A DNA stretch of 64,000 bases from Emmonsiellopsis sp. PD_33 (lineage: Eukaryota; Ascomycota; Eurotiomycetes; Onygenales; Ajellomycetaceae), in NCBI GenBank assembly GCA_032988165.1, contig JANTQF010000042.1:114380-178379 (forward strand), given 5' to 3'. Made by a program: the position numbers and the translations under genes. Below, one piece after another: positions 22,246 through 33,591 of this stretch. A model generated the notes under the pieces. The model was not told the origin of the DNA and did not search any database. It was given only the letters and a program-made list of their open reading frames with translations. Every line of letters begins with the position of its first letter. Positions within the stretch are counted from its first letter, which is position 1.

Positions 22246-23225
22246 TCATGAAGTCGCCCCATAGTTGTTCTTCCAGGCTTCATCAAACGTCGCCACATCA
22301 ACAGCAAAGTCCCGAATAAAATCTCTCTCCAGGTCATGAGTCTTCCTTCCCAGCAGCACCAGACTATGCAGCGGTTTTCCCATATCGACATCACATAGTT
22401 CTTTCAACGTTCCGGCAACTAGCTGCTGATCAGCTGCGCCTACTCGAGCGGCACCAATTGCAAGGCTTGAAGGGCTATAGACTCCTTCCTTCCTTTCCTC
22501 CTCAATCTCTAGCATTTGGCTAGCGCATTGCGCGACGGTCATATATCTTGGAGGTTCGTATACTTTCCGCCCACGCGCCATGTTTTCGAGCGACTGTTCC
22601 TTGACCTTGATATCAAGGAGCATCAAAGTGTGGAATCCTAGCTGGACGTTTTCTTTTACTCGGTCGTAAAACGATGATGGCTTCCACGTTTCTGTGAAAA
22701 AGACCATACTGACAGTCTGGCCGAAGTTGTAGAGCTGGAGGCCAGTGCAGCCTATGGCGGACATGATCGAGGCATTGGGCACGGTCGATGTTTTGATTCC
22801 AAGTTCGCGGGCGCGCAGGACGAGGTCGGTATGCGTTGTAGCTCTAATAATTATATATTGTTAATTGTGTATCCTGAAAGGGAGTAGTTTCTTGTCACTT
22901 ACCCAAATGGATCTCCAACTACTAGAAACGCAACGTCTACTTGGTCAGCGCCTTGTAGTATATCATCGCTGCCGGTTTCGACCAATTCACGGTCTGCTAC
23001 AATAACAGGTCGTCCATAGAAAGCCTCCTACTAAGCAATACATCTCATGTTAGCACGTAACCAAGAAATTGCCATGTCAAGGGGACGCACTAGTTTTTCC
23101 TTGTCGACGAGTAGGATGCTGGTGTAGGCCTCGAGATAAACTCTTTCCGCTTTTTTGACAATTTCCAGTCCTCGAACAGTGATGTCGGTCTCGTCTGCGA
23201 GACCAAGTCCAACGAGGTAAAGCAT
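22246..23225 (-). CDS. DPH5: Diphthine methyl ester synthase
   Basis: Exons 23225..23091, 23027..22903, 22843..22246, giving 285 residues, the usual size. It is a SAM-dependent methyltransferase that tetramethylates the modified histidine of elongation factor 2 in diphthamide synthesis, in the cytosol. Clear family segments are MLYLVGLGLADETDIT at the start, EAFYGRPVIVADRELVE, VAFLVVGDPFGATTHTDL (the SAM-binding GDP loop), PNASIMSAIGCTGLQLYNFG, and the C-terminal HSLVLLGRKTHDLERDF. The first in-frame ATG matching the family is used; the longer upstream frame is 5' leader. The gene is divergent from SPT3, with about 400 bases between the two starts. Confidence 0.95.
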
Positions 23226-23621
23226 TGTGGGCGAATTGACGAGGTTGGTTTGAAGTGATATTGGATGTGTTGAATCTTTTTTTTGATAAGCCAAAAGCCC
23301 CGCCAGCGACATGATAATTGCGTGGGGTAGTTACAACTTACCGGCCGGAACATTTAAATTCCGCGACTGAGGCTTGGCGTCACGTGCCGCTATCCTGGCG
23401 ATCCCGGCATCCATATCGCATCGAACGTCATTCTAAACGACGTTCAGCTATTCTGTATATATAGACATCCATTTCCCTCGATTTCGGCCTTTTCCCTCTC
23501 GTCATATATATAATATAGCTTACCGAGGCTGTGCGTGCGTATTCCTTTGAAATTTCCATTGCTTCCACCCCTCCTCCCCCCGCGGATGCAATACGAAGAC
23601 TACCCATAAGCCACCGCCAAA
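23226..23621. promoter_or_regulatory. Shared divergent promoter region DPH5/SPT3
   Basis: This 396-bp interval separates the two start codons and must hold both promoters. A polypyrimidine stretch with CCACCCCTCCTCCCC lies just before the SPT3 start. No specific factor site is defensible. Confidence 0.45.
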
Positions 23622-25779
23622 ATGACGGAACGCTCGCCCAAATACCGTCAGGAGATTCAGCAGGTAAGTTGAGCATTTTCTTTGCGTTTTTGTGCCTTTC
23701 TCGTCCGACTGGATACCTGGTCCGGTCTCCGGAATTCAACAACGTAACCCCCGCGAACATGCGTCCTCCGCGTCCGTTGAATCCACTTGTTACCGATCGA
23801 TCAAGTCCTATACTGCGGGTCTGAAGGCTGTGTCGCCCTCTTTTATAAAGCCGGAGGATTGAAACCTCGACGTATCATATGGTACCGCATGGTTATCATA
23901 AATAGTGCTAGAGTATTCGTCCGATTCCTCCCCCCTCAGTATGCGGAGTATCGTTGCCATATATGCGAGACAAACAAAAGAGTTGGTGCTATAACTGCAA
24001 ATTAGAGAGTGGAATCATGGCAGCTCTTTGATATCCGGGGGGGATACATCGAAGCGGCAGGAGTTGGTGCGCACATTTAGGGATGCTGTGCCGAAACATA
24101 TCCAGCCTTTCGTCACCGGAAGGGAAAATGCCTATAGCGGAATGGAGTTGGTCGTTGATGGGCAAAAGGCTGCAGTGAAGTAGGTGGAGGAGTAAGGCGG
24201 CTGCCGATTTCAGAGTGTGTTATTTGAGATATATGCCGCTTTTCCATGACAACCACCCATGCGTGTCTTCGCGGTTTTGTTTGCCTCGCGTCAAACACAC
24301 CTCTTCATTCTGTCTTGCTCAGGACCCTCTGCTACCTATGCAAAAGTCCAAAAGGTCCTCCGATCGACTCCTGATGAAGATAGCCACTCATGGAACCGAA
24401 ATCATCTGGCACTGACCCTTCTGATGGGTTTGGTTTGCCTCTAAGATCTCCGTTGAAGGGACTAGGAGCGATTGGGATTATTGACTGGAGATCCTCTCAT
24501 CTCAGCCCTACTGAGATACTTGACGCTAGGATTGGATCCAGATCTAATAGCACCAACTCTGGGACGAAATCAACCAACGAAGACGATATTTTCGACGACA
24601 TCCAATTCCAAAATCCCTTCGACGCGAAAATGGACCAGGATCCGGACCAGGACCAGGACCTAGATGACGAGACTCCAGAACAGTGGAAGCTCAGACTTAC
24701 TAACATATTTCGCCAGATGATGTTCGTTTCCGGTGAGACGGCAGAACCATCGGCTGAAACGACTACTCTGATCGAAGAGATTGTGCGCCAACAAGTTATT
24801 GAGATGGTGGGCCCTCATTCAATCCCCCCTATCTGTGGTTATTAAGCTGACAGGTACTATAGCTTAGTCGAAGTACTGCATTATCGGCACGCCGTGGCGT
24901 TAGATCTATTTCTACAGATGATCTCATTTTCTTGATTCGTCATGACAAAGCTAAAGTATCGCGACTAAAGACGTTTTTATCCTGGAAGGATGTCCGAAAG
25001 AACGTCAAGGACTCAGACGACAAAGGTGGTGCTGACGCAGCGGATTTTGGGGCAGGCGATGATCCCTTAGCCGGAGCTGGTGTTGCTGGTCCATCGGATG
25101 TTGCTGCCAAGCCGAAAAATAAAAGGGCCAAAGTTGGCTTGCCTTGGGATCTTAACAATCTCTACTCCGTCCAAGTGCCCGAGCGCGAAGATGAAGAGGA
25201 TGAAGAGGAAGAAGAACAAAACTACGCCACCCTCCAACGGCTCGCAAACGCAGACGAGCGCACGAAAAACATGACAAGGGAAGAATACGTGTTTTGGTCA
25301 GATTGCCGGCAAGCCTCCTTCACATTCCGCAAAGCCAAACGATTCCGAGAATGGGCTGGTTTCGGTATAGTGACTGATTTCCGGCCAAACGACGACATTG
25401 TGGACATTCTTGGCTTTCTCACTTTTGAAATCGTTCAGACGTTGACGGAGGAGGCGCTGAAGGTGAAGGAGCAGGAAGATCGTGGTAAGAAGGGCCGTGG
25501 AGCTTCAGAAGATGGCGAGAAGACGAAGAAGCGAAAACGAGAGACTGGCCTGTTTGATCCGCCTGAGGAAGGACGGACACCCATTGAGCCAAGGCATATT
25601 CATGAGGCATATCGTAAGCTCCAGGCTACGCCGAACAAAGCCCTCGCGATGTTGCTTCATGGAGGGCGTGCGCCGGTTCGAACTCCCCTGCGACTTGTAA
25701 GTTTTACTTGTTCATTTCGATTGGTATTTCGACGGTCATTTCGTTGAACTTATACTAACTTTCCATCTTGTAGATATAA
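23622..25779 (+). CDS. SPT3: SAGA complex subunit Spt3
   Basis: Exons 23622..23663, 24717..24806, 24863..25696, 25774..25779, giving 323 residues. Spt3 is the SAGA subunit that contacts TBP at promoters and has paired histone folds. Exon 1 gives MTERSPKYRQEIQQ, joined to MMFVSGETAEPSAETT, the expected N-terminal histone fold; then LSRSTALSARRGVRSIS and DLIFLIRHDKAKVSRL. The middle is acidic (about residues 75-145). The second fold begins YATLQRL and includes YVFWSDCRQASFTFRK, WAGFGIVTD and DDIVDILGFLTFEIVQ. The last exon supplies only the final Ile and the stop. Intron 1 is 1,053 nt, far longer than any other here. An alternative start at 24390 would instead prepend 109 acidic residues in frame with exon 2. 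Confidence 0.9.
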
Positions 25780-26214
25780 CCCAACATCCGCCTCATTTGG
25801 GAGGTGTACCTCTTTGGGCCTTGGGAACATTTTGTTTGGGGATCCCTTTGGTAGTGGAGTGTTTTGCTTGCTTCTGGTGTTCATTTTGGAGTTCTGAGAT
25901 GCGGTGGAATAATACCCTGGACCTTGGAAATAATGGCGTTCGATTTTTGGTGTTTGGGGTACTACTAACATTAGATGCCATTGGACCATTGGGTTCTAGA
26001 CGTTTTGGCTATGTAATATATTTTCTTACGGCACCGTGCGCATTTGGTAGAAGGTTTATTGTAACCTCTGCATTTTATTGCCGCTTCAATCATAAGTCTA
26101 TTGTTACTGTCCGTTGGATTTTATAAGCCCGAAACCCCAGACCCCGCCAAATCTATTGAAAAATGCCCCCCCTTAACATGTTTAAACCCGTGATTGATAT
26201 CAAACCCATATGCT
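25780..26214. other. Convergent 3' flank of SPT3 and HIS5
   Basis: Both flanking genes end here. The sequence is AT-rich and non-coding. No further feature. Confidence 0.5.
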
Positions 26215-27611
26215 TTAGCCCCTCGCGGCATAAATCTCCTGAAGTACACCCCTAACCTCGCTCAAAAACCTCGAAACCTCCTCCTCAGTCCCCACCGTGA
26301 CCCTCAGAGCCCCCTCACACCCATACTCCTTGCCACGGAACCGAACGACAACCCCCCTAGTCTCCGCCAGCGCCGCATACACCTTATTCGCAACCTCGCT
26401 AGACGGCTTCCCCCCCTGCTCGGCCGGTTTATCCAGAATCTGCACGAGCAGGAAGTTCGACTCCGCGCCACCCAGAAACTTCCCAATGCCAGGAATCTTG
26501 GGTAACTCCTTAAGCAACCGGTTTCGCTGGACGATAAGCTTCTCTCTATTCTCGTTCATAACCGCGAGATTTTTCGGTTCGAGCGCAGCCATTGCCAGCG
26601 CGCTGGTCGGGCTGGAGATATTATATGGCGACTTGATGTTATTCAGCAACTGTGCGATTTCCGGACTGGTAAATGTGACACCCAGCCTGATACCGGCAAG
26701 GCCGAATGCTTTGCTGAGCGTCTGCATGACGACCAGGTTCGGCCACTCGGTGACCCATTCGGCGAGACTGGAGCCCTCGGGGGCGAAATCGATATACGCC
26801 TCGTCGACAACCACCACGCCATTCCAGGTCGGGTGCTCGAGGACCTGCTGGATATCCTCCTTCCGGATCAGGTTTGCTGTGGGGTTACCTGGCGAGCAGA
26901 TGTAGACGATCTTTATGTCAGGGTTTGACGTGAGGGCGTCATTGATGGCGTCGGGACGGAGGGAGAAGTTGTTCGCTGTGTCAAGGGGCACCTTTACTAT
27001 TTCGACATCGTTGACTTGTGCGCTGACGGCGTACATGCCGTAGGTGGGCGGGCAGGTGAGGATTTTGTCATGGCCCGGTTTGCAGAAGCAGCGGAGAAGG
27101 CCGTCGATGCCCTCGTCCGAGCCGACGCCGACGAAGAGGTTTTCGGGCTTTAGTTGTTTAGGGGTGTGGTGGTGGGTGTTGCGGAGGGTGCAGAGGAGCT
27201 GCTTTAGGTCGTTTTGGTGACTGTTGAAGGGGAGGTTGTCAGTAAGGTTGGCGCAATGTCATAGGTAGCGGAGAAGAGGGAGGCGGAAGCGCTCACGGAT
27301 CAGGGTATCTGTTGAGGCCGAGGAAGTCGATTTCCGGCGCGGAATCCTGGCCTTTTGCTGTCGCTTCCTGTAGAATACCGGCCGGTGATAAAGCGAGACT
27401 GGGGCCGAAGGCATTTTCGTTCGCGTCGAGTAGGACGTTTGTCCCGTCATCTTTGTAGTCACTGGCTCAAATCAGCTTCCCGGCGTTCGAAAGATTTATC
27501 TAGCGGGGCAGAGAGGGGAGCTTACTCTCGCGCGCACCGGTAGGGTTGCAATTGGAGGATATTTGGTCTCGCGCATTTCGAGAGATCGAAGGGGTGCTGT
27601 TTGGACGCCAT
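26215..27611 (-). CDS. HIS5: Histidinol-phosphate aminotransferase
   Basis: Exons 27611..27526, 27461..27297, 27220..26215, giving 418 residues. PLP enzyme of class I/II aminotransferases that converts imidazole acetol phosphate to histidinol phosphate in histidine synthesis. Seen motifs: LDANENAFGPSL near the N-terminus, LNRYPDPHQNDLKQLL rebuilt across the second intron, GVGSDEGID, CPPTYGMYAVSA, VYICSPGNPTAN, VVVDEAYIDFA, and the PLP-lysine region TLSKAFGLAGIRLG. The C-terminal VVVRFRGKEYGCEGALRVTVG with the conserved Arg closes the fold. Two ATGACTC motifs upstream suggest cross-pathway (Gcn4/CpcA) control. All three junctions restore family sequence. Confidence 0.96.
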
Positions 27612-27656
27612 TTCCTGGTGGTAGGTATGTGCTATGGGTGGAAGGGGGAAGAAAAA

Positions 27657-27678
27657 GTTGAGGTTGAGGTTGAGGTTG
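27657..27678. repeat. GTTGAG hexamer microsatellite in HIS5 leader
   Basis: Three full copies of GTTGAG plus GTTG lie about 45-65 bases upstream of the HIS5 ATG. On the sense strand this is a CAACCT/CTCAAC pyrimidine-rich tract, probably within the 5' UTR. Confidence 0.7.
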
Positions 27679-27737
27679 GATTTATCGTTTATCGGACGGT
27701 GGCGGGGGGTTAAATATTTATCGGAGTTTAACTATCA

Positions 27738-27761
27738 ATGACTCCTTTCAATCGATGACTC
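27738..27761. promoter_or_regulatory. Two Gcn4/CpcA-type ATGACTC sites upstream of HIS5
   Basis: ATGACTC occurs at 27738..27744 and again at 27755..27761, about 127-150 bases before the HIS5 start. ATGACTCAT is the Gcn4/CpcA consensus and variants with the last bases changed work in yeast HIS promoters. Two copies 17 bases apart upstream of an amino-acid biosynthetic gene fit general amino-acid control. Function is inferred. Confidence 0.6.
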
Positions 27762-28045
27762 CCATCTGTAGGATTCTCCGCTACAACTTCACCACGTCAT
27801 TTAGTTAATTAATGATACTGATACCGACGGGCTAATGATAGATTGATTACGCATTCCATTTTATAATTTTTTTCAAACAATTGAATGGTATGATATATCT
27901 ATGCTGACATGCTAAGTATTTTTCTATGCCCATTTCCCGTAGTTCTCCCACTTGATCCAACGCCAAAATACCTGAGAATGCTGGTACGGGAAATATTAAT
28001 ATGTATAGGGGTATAGGATCCCAAAAAATATGTCCAAAAGAAAGG
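27762..28045. other. Distal HIS5 upstream and TAM41 3' flank
   Basis: Non-coding AT-rich sequence between the ATGACTC sites and the TAM41 stop. Nothing else recognised. Confidence 0.45.
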
Positions 28046-29655
28046 TTATTCTTGTTTAGGCGAGTTGGGCGGCTCTTCCGTTGGTGGTGGTCGCTTGGAG
28101 GCAGAATATTTCTGCTGCTTTTCTCGAAGGTATCGCCACCCCCTTGACAGACCGGCAGTGAAGAAGCTCTTGACGCTCTGGCTTGTGCTGGGCCATGAGA
28201 TTGTCTTTTTGATACAGACAGAGACTTCATCTTTGAGGCTCTCTTGAGCGGCAATCCTTTGGTCAAATTTGCCTCCCATGCGGCGACGGACTCGTTCTGG
28301 GTCTTCGTCGTTGCTCTCTTGCATCATTTTATCGAATTCCGCTCTTGGAATCTGGAATTTGGATTGAAATTGAAAGTATAGCTTTTCTCGGAACGACTGA
28401 GGTAGTCTTCGAACCATGTTCCCTCGCTTGACGGGGTCCATGTCTTGGACCAGCCGAGCGTTCACCTCGGGGTTGTCAACCCAATCTGCATCACTGCAAT
28501 TAGGATCAGCGAAAGCGACGTTTGGCAGGGTTTCAATAAGTGGCGCATATAGACGACGAAAGTTTGTCAACTGTGACGAGACGATGTTGTTCACCTTCCG
28601 TGGATCCTCAGCAGCAAAAGTCATCCGTGGGTCACCCATGTAACTGATGCTGGCTATGGTGCTGTATAATTGATGCTCCGTAAAATCTGGTGGAAGTAAT
28701 AGTAAAGCCACACGGACTGCCGATAGTAGGTTCACCTGGTTTGCAAGCCGGACTTTCGGGTGGTCCCGGAGGATCTTTACAGGCTTATGCAGACGTCCCG
28801 CAAGGTAAAGCGTGTCCCAGTCACTCAAATCCTTACAGAGCGTGTCGATATTGACGACTCCATATTTTATAAGGGTCCCATTCACGGTAACATAAGGATT
28901 AAAGTAAACGCCGGCTCCCCACTTTTCCTGGACTTGTGAGACAACGTAAGAGCCCATAGAGCCGAGTCCGGAGTAATGGTCGCGGTGTTCGTTTAAATTG
29001 AGAGCATGCCAATGTTGGCTGTATGAGACTCCGAATATAAAATCTATCATCTTCCCGCTGTTGTTTTGGGCGGTCTGGATAGCCTTGGGGGCCGATGGAT
29101 GGGAACTGGCACCGGCGGATCCATTGGACTGAGGGAATACTCCCGACCCATATGCGAACGCATACCGCACCGGCGCTTTGAACTGCCACAAGATCTGTCG
29201 CAGGGCCTCTTTGAACTCCTCATTGATTATCATGTGCTGATTCACGCCAAAGTTTTTCGAAGGGAGCTCCGAGAACGTCGAGATGGTAAAGTCAGGGTTC
29301 TCGTGCCAGTCGTGGCTAGATTTGGCCGAGGCAGTCGAGGGATGGGGATTGGATGCTGCTAGGGAGGGAGTTGCTGAGAAATTTACATTCTTATGCGCAG
29401 AAGCATCGAATCCAGGAGGCGGTCTTCCATCCTGGACATGCGGGGTGGAGGAAGACTGGGTGGTGAGGCGGCGATATCCTTTGGCATTTCCGGGATGGAA
29501 GGCCGGAAGAGGCGGAACGAATGCCCATAGCCGAGATTTGGAAGCCAGGCTTGGTCGAGTAAAGAGGATCTATGCGAAGGGACAGAAATGTTAGTTATAT
29601 TCAAAAATCCTACACCGAGCGCAGGGGGCCATACCGGAAGCTGTGAGGTATTCAT
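28046..29655 (-). CDS. TAM41: Mitochondrial CDP-diacylglycerol synthase Tam41
   Basis: Exons 29655..29635 and 29569..28046, 514 residues. Tam41 sits on the matrix side of the inner mitochondrial membrane and makes CDP-diacylglycerol for cardiolipin. The 7-codon first exon (MNTSQLP) is followed by a basic, Ser/Thr-rich region that suits a mitochondrial presequence. The catalytic nucleotidyltransferase core is clear: FSELPSKNFGVNQHMII, YAFAYGSGVFPQ, MIDFIFGVSYSQHWH, then GAGVYFNPYVTVNGTLIKYG and SYMGDPRMTFAAEDPRKVNN. The C-terminus ends with a basic stretch followed by PPPTEEPPNSPKQE. Without the short exon the frame has no ATG before the presequence. Divergent from BIR1. Confidence 0.93.
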
Positions 29656-30077
29656 GATGGTCGGAGTACGCGGGAGGAACAGCGGACGCTGTAGCTGGGA
29701 GGAGATGGGGGTACCATGGGCATTCGGTCAAGCCGCGGGTTCCCCGACTAACTGAGTACCGCACAACGGAGAACTAGAGCTGGAGATGCTGGCTTGAACT
29801 GGTTTCTCGCCGAGGAAGAAAAGGAGCTGGAGTTGGTGCTTGAGAACTGGGTGTTGGAGGTCGGGATTAGATAAGCGAGAGTCACGTGGCTGCGGGCGTC
29901 ACTGGATCCGCGTCTTCGCGACAACCAAATCCCCAAACAACCTCGACGACAAGGTAAACAAACCACTTCGACGCCAATCCACACCCCCCACGCTGCTGTT
30001 CGAGTTCCGATTTCACCACTGTTTGACTGACTTGGGTATACACATGGTTGCCGGATCTTAGAACACGCTGTTTCGCC
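29656..30077. promoter_or_regulatory. Shared divergent promoter region TAM41/BIR1
   Basis: 422 bases between the two start codons, holding both promoters. No specific site is identified with confidence. No coding exon. Confidence 0.45.
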
Positions 30078-32668
30078 ATGAGTGCTATTGGAATGGAGAC
30101 CGTCGCGGCGCGGTTGGCGACCTTCTATATCACCCACGAAGCCACGGCGAAAGGCAGAGGCTCCAGCGCAAAGACCACAACGCAATGCGCCTGGCCACAT
30201 GAGAGACCGTCGCCTGAAGAGGTATTGACAATATCTTTGTATAATCCCAATACAATTAACTAATTGATTTCTAGTTGGCCCATGCCGGATTCTACTATAA
30301 ACCCACCTCGCTCAGCCCGGACAACGCCGCCTGTTATCTGTGTGAAAGAGCCCTTGATGGCTGGGAAGAAGAGGATGACCCAGTTACAGAGCATCTCAAG
30401 CACTCGGGCGAATGTGGATGGGCTACTATGATGGATATTGCGCGACAATCTTCAAACCCAAACGAAATAGAGGATCCCACAAGCCCGGCAATTGTCGAGG
30501 CTAGAAGGGCAACTTTTGGCTCGTTATGGCCGCACGATGGAAAACGGGGTTGGGTATGCAAAACAGAAAAGGTCGGGATCTAGGAAATTCTTTGATTGGA
30601 GCTCCAACCACTGACCCTTCATATAGTTGATCGAGGCGGGGTGGTACTTTTGCCCCAGCGACGAGAGCGACGATTTTGTAAGCTGTGCATATTGCAAGTT
30701 ATCACTCGATGGCTGGGAGCCAAAGGACGATCCATTGTGAGCTTAATTCGAATCGTCTCCATTTTCACTAGCTAATAATATAATAGCGATGAACACCACC
30801 GCAGGTCTCCAGAGTGTTCCTTTTTCGTGTTTGCAACGAAGAAGTCAACCAAGGCGTCGCGTAGCAAAAAGACACGAGGATCCAAGGCTTCGCGCTTGTC
30901 TACACAATCTACGGCGACAACTGCGTCGGAAGCCCCTACCGTTGACTTTGACGATGAGATGGATCAGAGTACCATTTCCCAGGCGCCCACTAAAGCTCCT
31001 AAGACGACGAAAAAGGCGACAAAGGCTAAAGGAAGGAAAACCAAGTCCAAGAAGGGTGATCCGGTTGAAGTGAGTAGTCAAGCAGACATGGAGAGTAACA
31101 ACGGAGATCATGAAGAACCAGCGCGGCCAAAGCGAGCAACGAGGGGAAAGAAGAGAACAAGCGATGCGATGACCGATACCGATGGTCCTCAAACTGGAAT
31201 AATGGATGCCGCTCAATCTGAACCACCCACCAAGAAGAGGGCGACGAGATCATCAAACACGGCCGTTAATCGCCCCGGGGGTTCAATACTAGACCACGTA
31301 GGGATAGCGGCGTCTGATGAGCCACATCTGGACCTGGAGGAGCAAACCGCCAAGGGACGAAAAACAAAAAGATCCTCATCAAAAACTCGAAAGCCTTCTA
31401 CCGCTTCTGTAGCCTCTTTGAGGTCCCAGATTCCCAACGATGCCGAGATTGAAGCGGAGCTAGAAGCAGCTCTTATGGAAGACATCGATGTTAAGGGACA
31501 CGAGACGGTAAAAGCTGGGAAAGAACATACATCGAATGCATCAACTGCACCTTCACGACCAGTAGCCCCGCAGGTCATAAATATAAGCGATTCCGAGGAA
31601 GAACCGACAACCAAACCCCAGAAAGGCAGGGCAAAAAAGAACCCTAGCAAGAAGAAGACTACGACAAAGAAGAATTCTGGCGCTGGTGTCGACGAGCCGT
31701 CTGATACCGTTGATATGGAAGAAACTAAGGTCAAATCTGTACTGGGTACTTCAAAGGGCAGAACTCGGACCGATTCCCAGGCGAAAAAATCGCTAACGCG
31801 TGAGGAGTTACCCCGAAATGTGTCTGCCGATATCGATATAGGGACCAAACAGAAGGATCCTCCTAAACGGGCAGCTCGACCCAAATTGGCTGCCGACACA
31901 AAGAAACCTAAATCACAGAGGAAGACGGATAACACCGTCGCTGATGAACCTGCTCCAATTCCAGCTGATCTCCACGAATCGCCCCTCCCGACCAAAACGA
32001 GAACACAAACTCAGAGACAGGAAGCTGATACCATGGATATAGACCCTCTGGCATTAGAACCACAAAGGGACCAGGAAAACAGAAGGTCAGGTCAAATGCT
32101 ACGGAAAGTTGCTTTTAAATCTTCAAAGCCAAATGGAAACCAGCAGACGTTGAACACGGATAGGATAGCACGCGCTTCCAATAACCCAAAATCGCCAATT
32201 AGCTATGTGCACGAGTCTACACCTTCCCCGCCGCCCCAATCTTCCGACGCAGAAAATCGGCCGCCTTCAAGCCGGCCGTCCACCAACCGGCCCGTGCCAT
32301 CTGCTTCCAAGTCGCACACAACATTTGTGCCACTTGCCGCGAGTACACCGACTTCTTCGCCATTGAAACGCTCTGCGCAGTCGGGGCAACTTATCACTTC
32401 CCATCCATGGAATCCTGTGGACCCGGAAGAGGTGTTCCTATCGGACCCGATGGACAAAGAAAATACCAATATCAATGATATACTCCACTCTGTGAAAGGG
32501 GATCTGACGAGCCCCGAGAAACACATGACTGTAGAAGAGTGGATCAACTGGAATGCGAAGAATGGGGAGGCCAAACTTCGGAGTGAATGCGAACGCTTGG
32601 TGGGCATTTTTGAAAGAGAAGGAGGAAAAGCGATGATGGCTCTCGAAGGGATCGAGTGTACGGATTGA
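30078..32668 (+). CDS. BIR1: Survivin-like chromosomal passenger protein Bir1
   Basis: Exons 30078..30221, 30275..30571, 30627..30736, 30787..32668, giving 810 residues. Two BIR domains are intact: zinc ligands Cys68, Cys71, His88, Cys95 and Cys167, Cys170, His187, Cys194, both C-x2-C-x16-H-x6-C. Splicing is needed to complete the second (DDPFDEHHRRSPEC crosses intron 3). A long Lys/Ser/Thr-rich disordered middle (about residues 205-680) with many SP/TP sites follows. The C-terminal MTVEEWINWNAKNGEAKL helix is the fungal Bir1 tail likely to bind INCENP (Sli15). Bir1 links Aurora kinase to centromeres in mitosis. Length resembles other filamentous fungi and S. pombe Bir1 (997). Confidence 0.93.
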
Positions 32669-32919
32669 GCCGAGCTGTGATTGATTCGGCGTTTTTAGGG
32701 CTGGTTCTTGGGTGGAGGTATTGGCTGGACATATTGGGTGCCTTTTCCATACGGGTTTTGCTTCTAAGCAGAGGGGCGTTATTTGAATTGTATTTATTCA
32801 TACTCTGTAAATGTAATCCGTTCAGATATCAACAAGAAACCATCAACGCCGGGGTATATGTATGACCTTTTGTGCAAAAAAAAAAGACCCAGCTCCCAAA
32901 AAAATTCCGCTTTCTGAAT
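32669..32919. other. Convergent 3' flank of BIR1 and SNU23
   Basis: Short non-coding region between two converging genes, with an A10 tract at 32877-32886. Nothing else seen. Confidence 0.5.
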
Positions 32920-33591
32920 TCAGGAAATAATCCCAAGCCTCCCCTCCCAATAATCCTCCTGCTTGACAGCGCCCTCCCCATCCTTACCCCCCTTCCTCCT
33001 CTTCTCATTCCTCTTCCTCCTCCTCTCCTCCCTCTCTCTCGCCTCATCTTCCTCCCTCGTCTTCAACCTCTCCCCAAGATCCAACTGACCCGCCTTCTTC
33101 TCCTCCTCCTCCGCCACCCTCTTCTTATGCGCCAACCACCTCAACCGCTGTCTCACATCCTCAACACTAGCTCGAACAACCTCCCCACTCTGCCCCGTCG
33201 CAATCAAATGCTGCTTACTATTCAAATGCTCCACAAACTGAATATTATCCTTATACGTCAGATCACAGTCCGGACAATAAAAGCCCGCACCTCGCCCGCG
33301 CTTGCCGACCGCGGACCCCGCGGGGACAATGGTAGTCTTCCCCACGAGCGAGGCAACATTTAGCCGCTCCGAGCGCGAGCTGGTAGCTTCGAGCGTGCTG
33401 AAGTCGACGGGGGCATGGTATTTTTTGCCCGCGAGTTTGGCCTCGTAGCGCGCTTTGGATTCTTCTTTGGATTTGGCTTCGTCGGCTGCGGCTTTTTTGG
33501 CGTATTCTTCGCGATCCCAGGTTTTGCGGAAGGAGGTGTCGCTGGCTGGCGTGCCGTAGGCGGAGGATTTGGGTTTAGGAGGGTCGGGCAT
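32920..33591 (-). CDS. SNU23: U4/U6.U5 tri-snRNP zinc-finger protein Snu23
   Basis: Single-exon 223-residue homologue of yeast Snu23 and human ZMAT2, a component of the spliceosomal tri-snRNP and B complex. The N-terminus has DTSFRKTWDREEYAKKAAA, the family opening. A matrin-type C2H2 finger reads YCPDCDLTYKDNIQFVEHLNSKQH (here broken as YCPDCDLTYK and FVEHLNSKQH in order) around residues 109-132. RASVEDVRQRLRWLAHKKR follows, then a Lys/Glu-rich coiled coil ending with the short EDYWEGRLGIIS tail. Length and order match the family. It lies tail to tail with BIR1. Confidence 0.94.
   Translation of the reverse strand: MPDPPKPKSSAYGTPASDTSFRKTWDREEYAKKAAADEAKSKEESKARYEAKLAGKKYHAPVDFSTLEATSSRSERLNVASLVGKTTIVPAGSAVGKRGRGAGFYCPDCDLTYKDNIQFVEHLNSKQHLIATGQSGEVVRASVEDVRQRLRWLAHKKRVAEEEEKKAGQLDLGERLKTREEDEAREREERRRKRNEKRRKGGKDGEGAVKQEDYWEGRLGIIS

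Noticed and set aside
24390..24845. Separate gene in front of SPT3
   Set aside because: Frame continues into conserved Spt3 exon 2, and a branch point and acceptor sit exactly before MMFVSG; treated as intron or alternative exon instead.
31213..31995. 260-codon minus-strand frame inside BIR1
   Set aside because: Antisense shadow of the Lys/Ser-rich Bir1 middle region; no domain.
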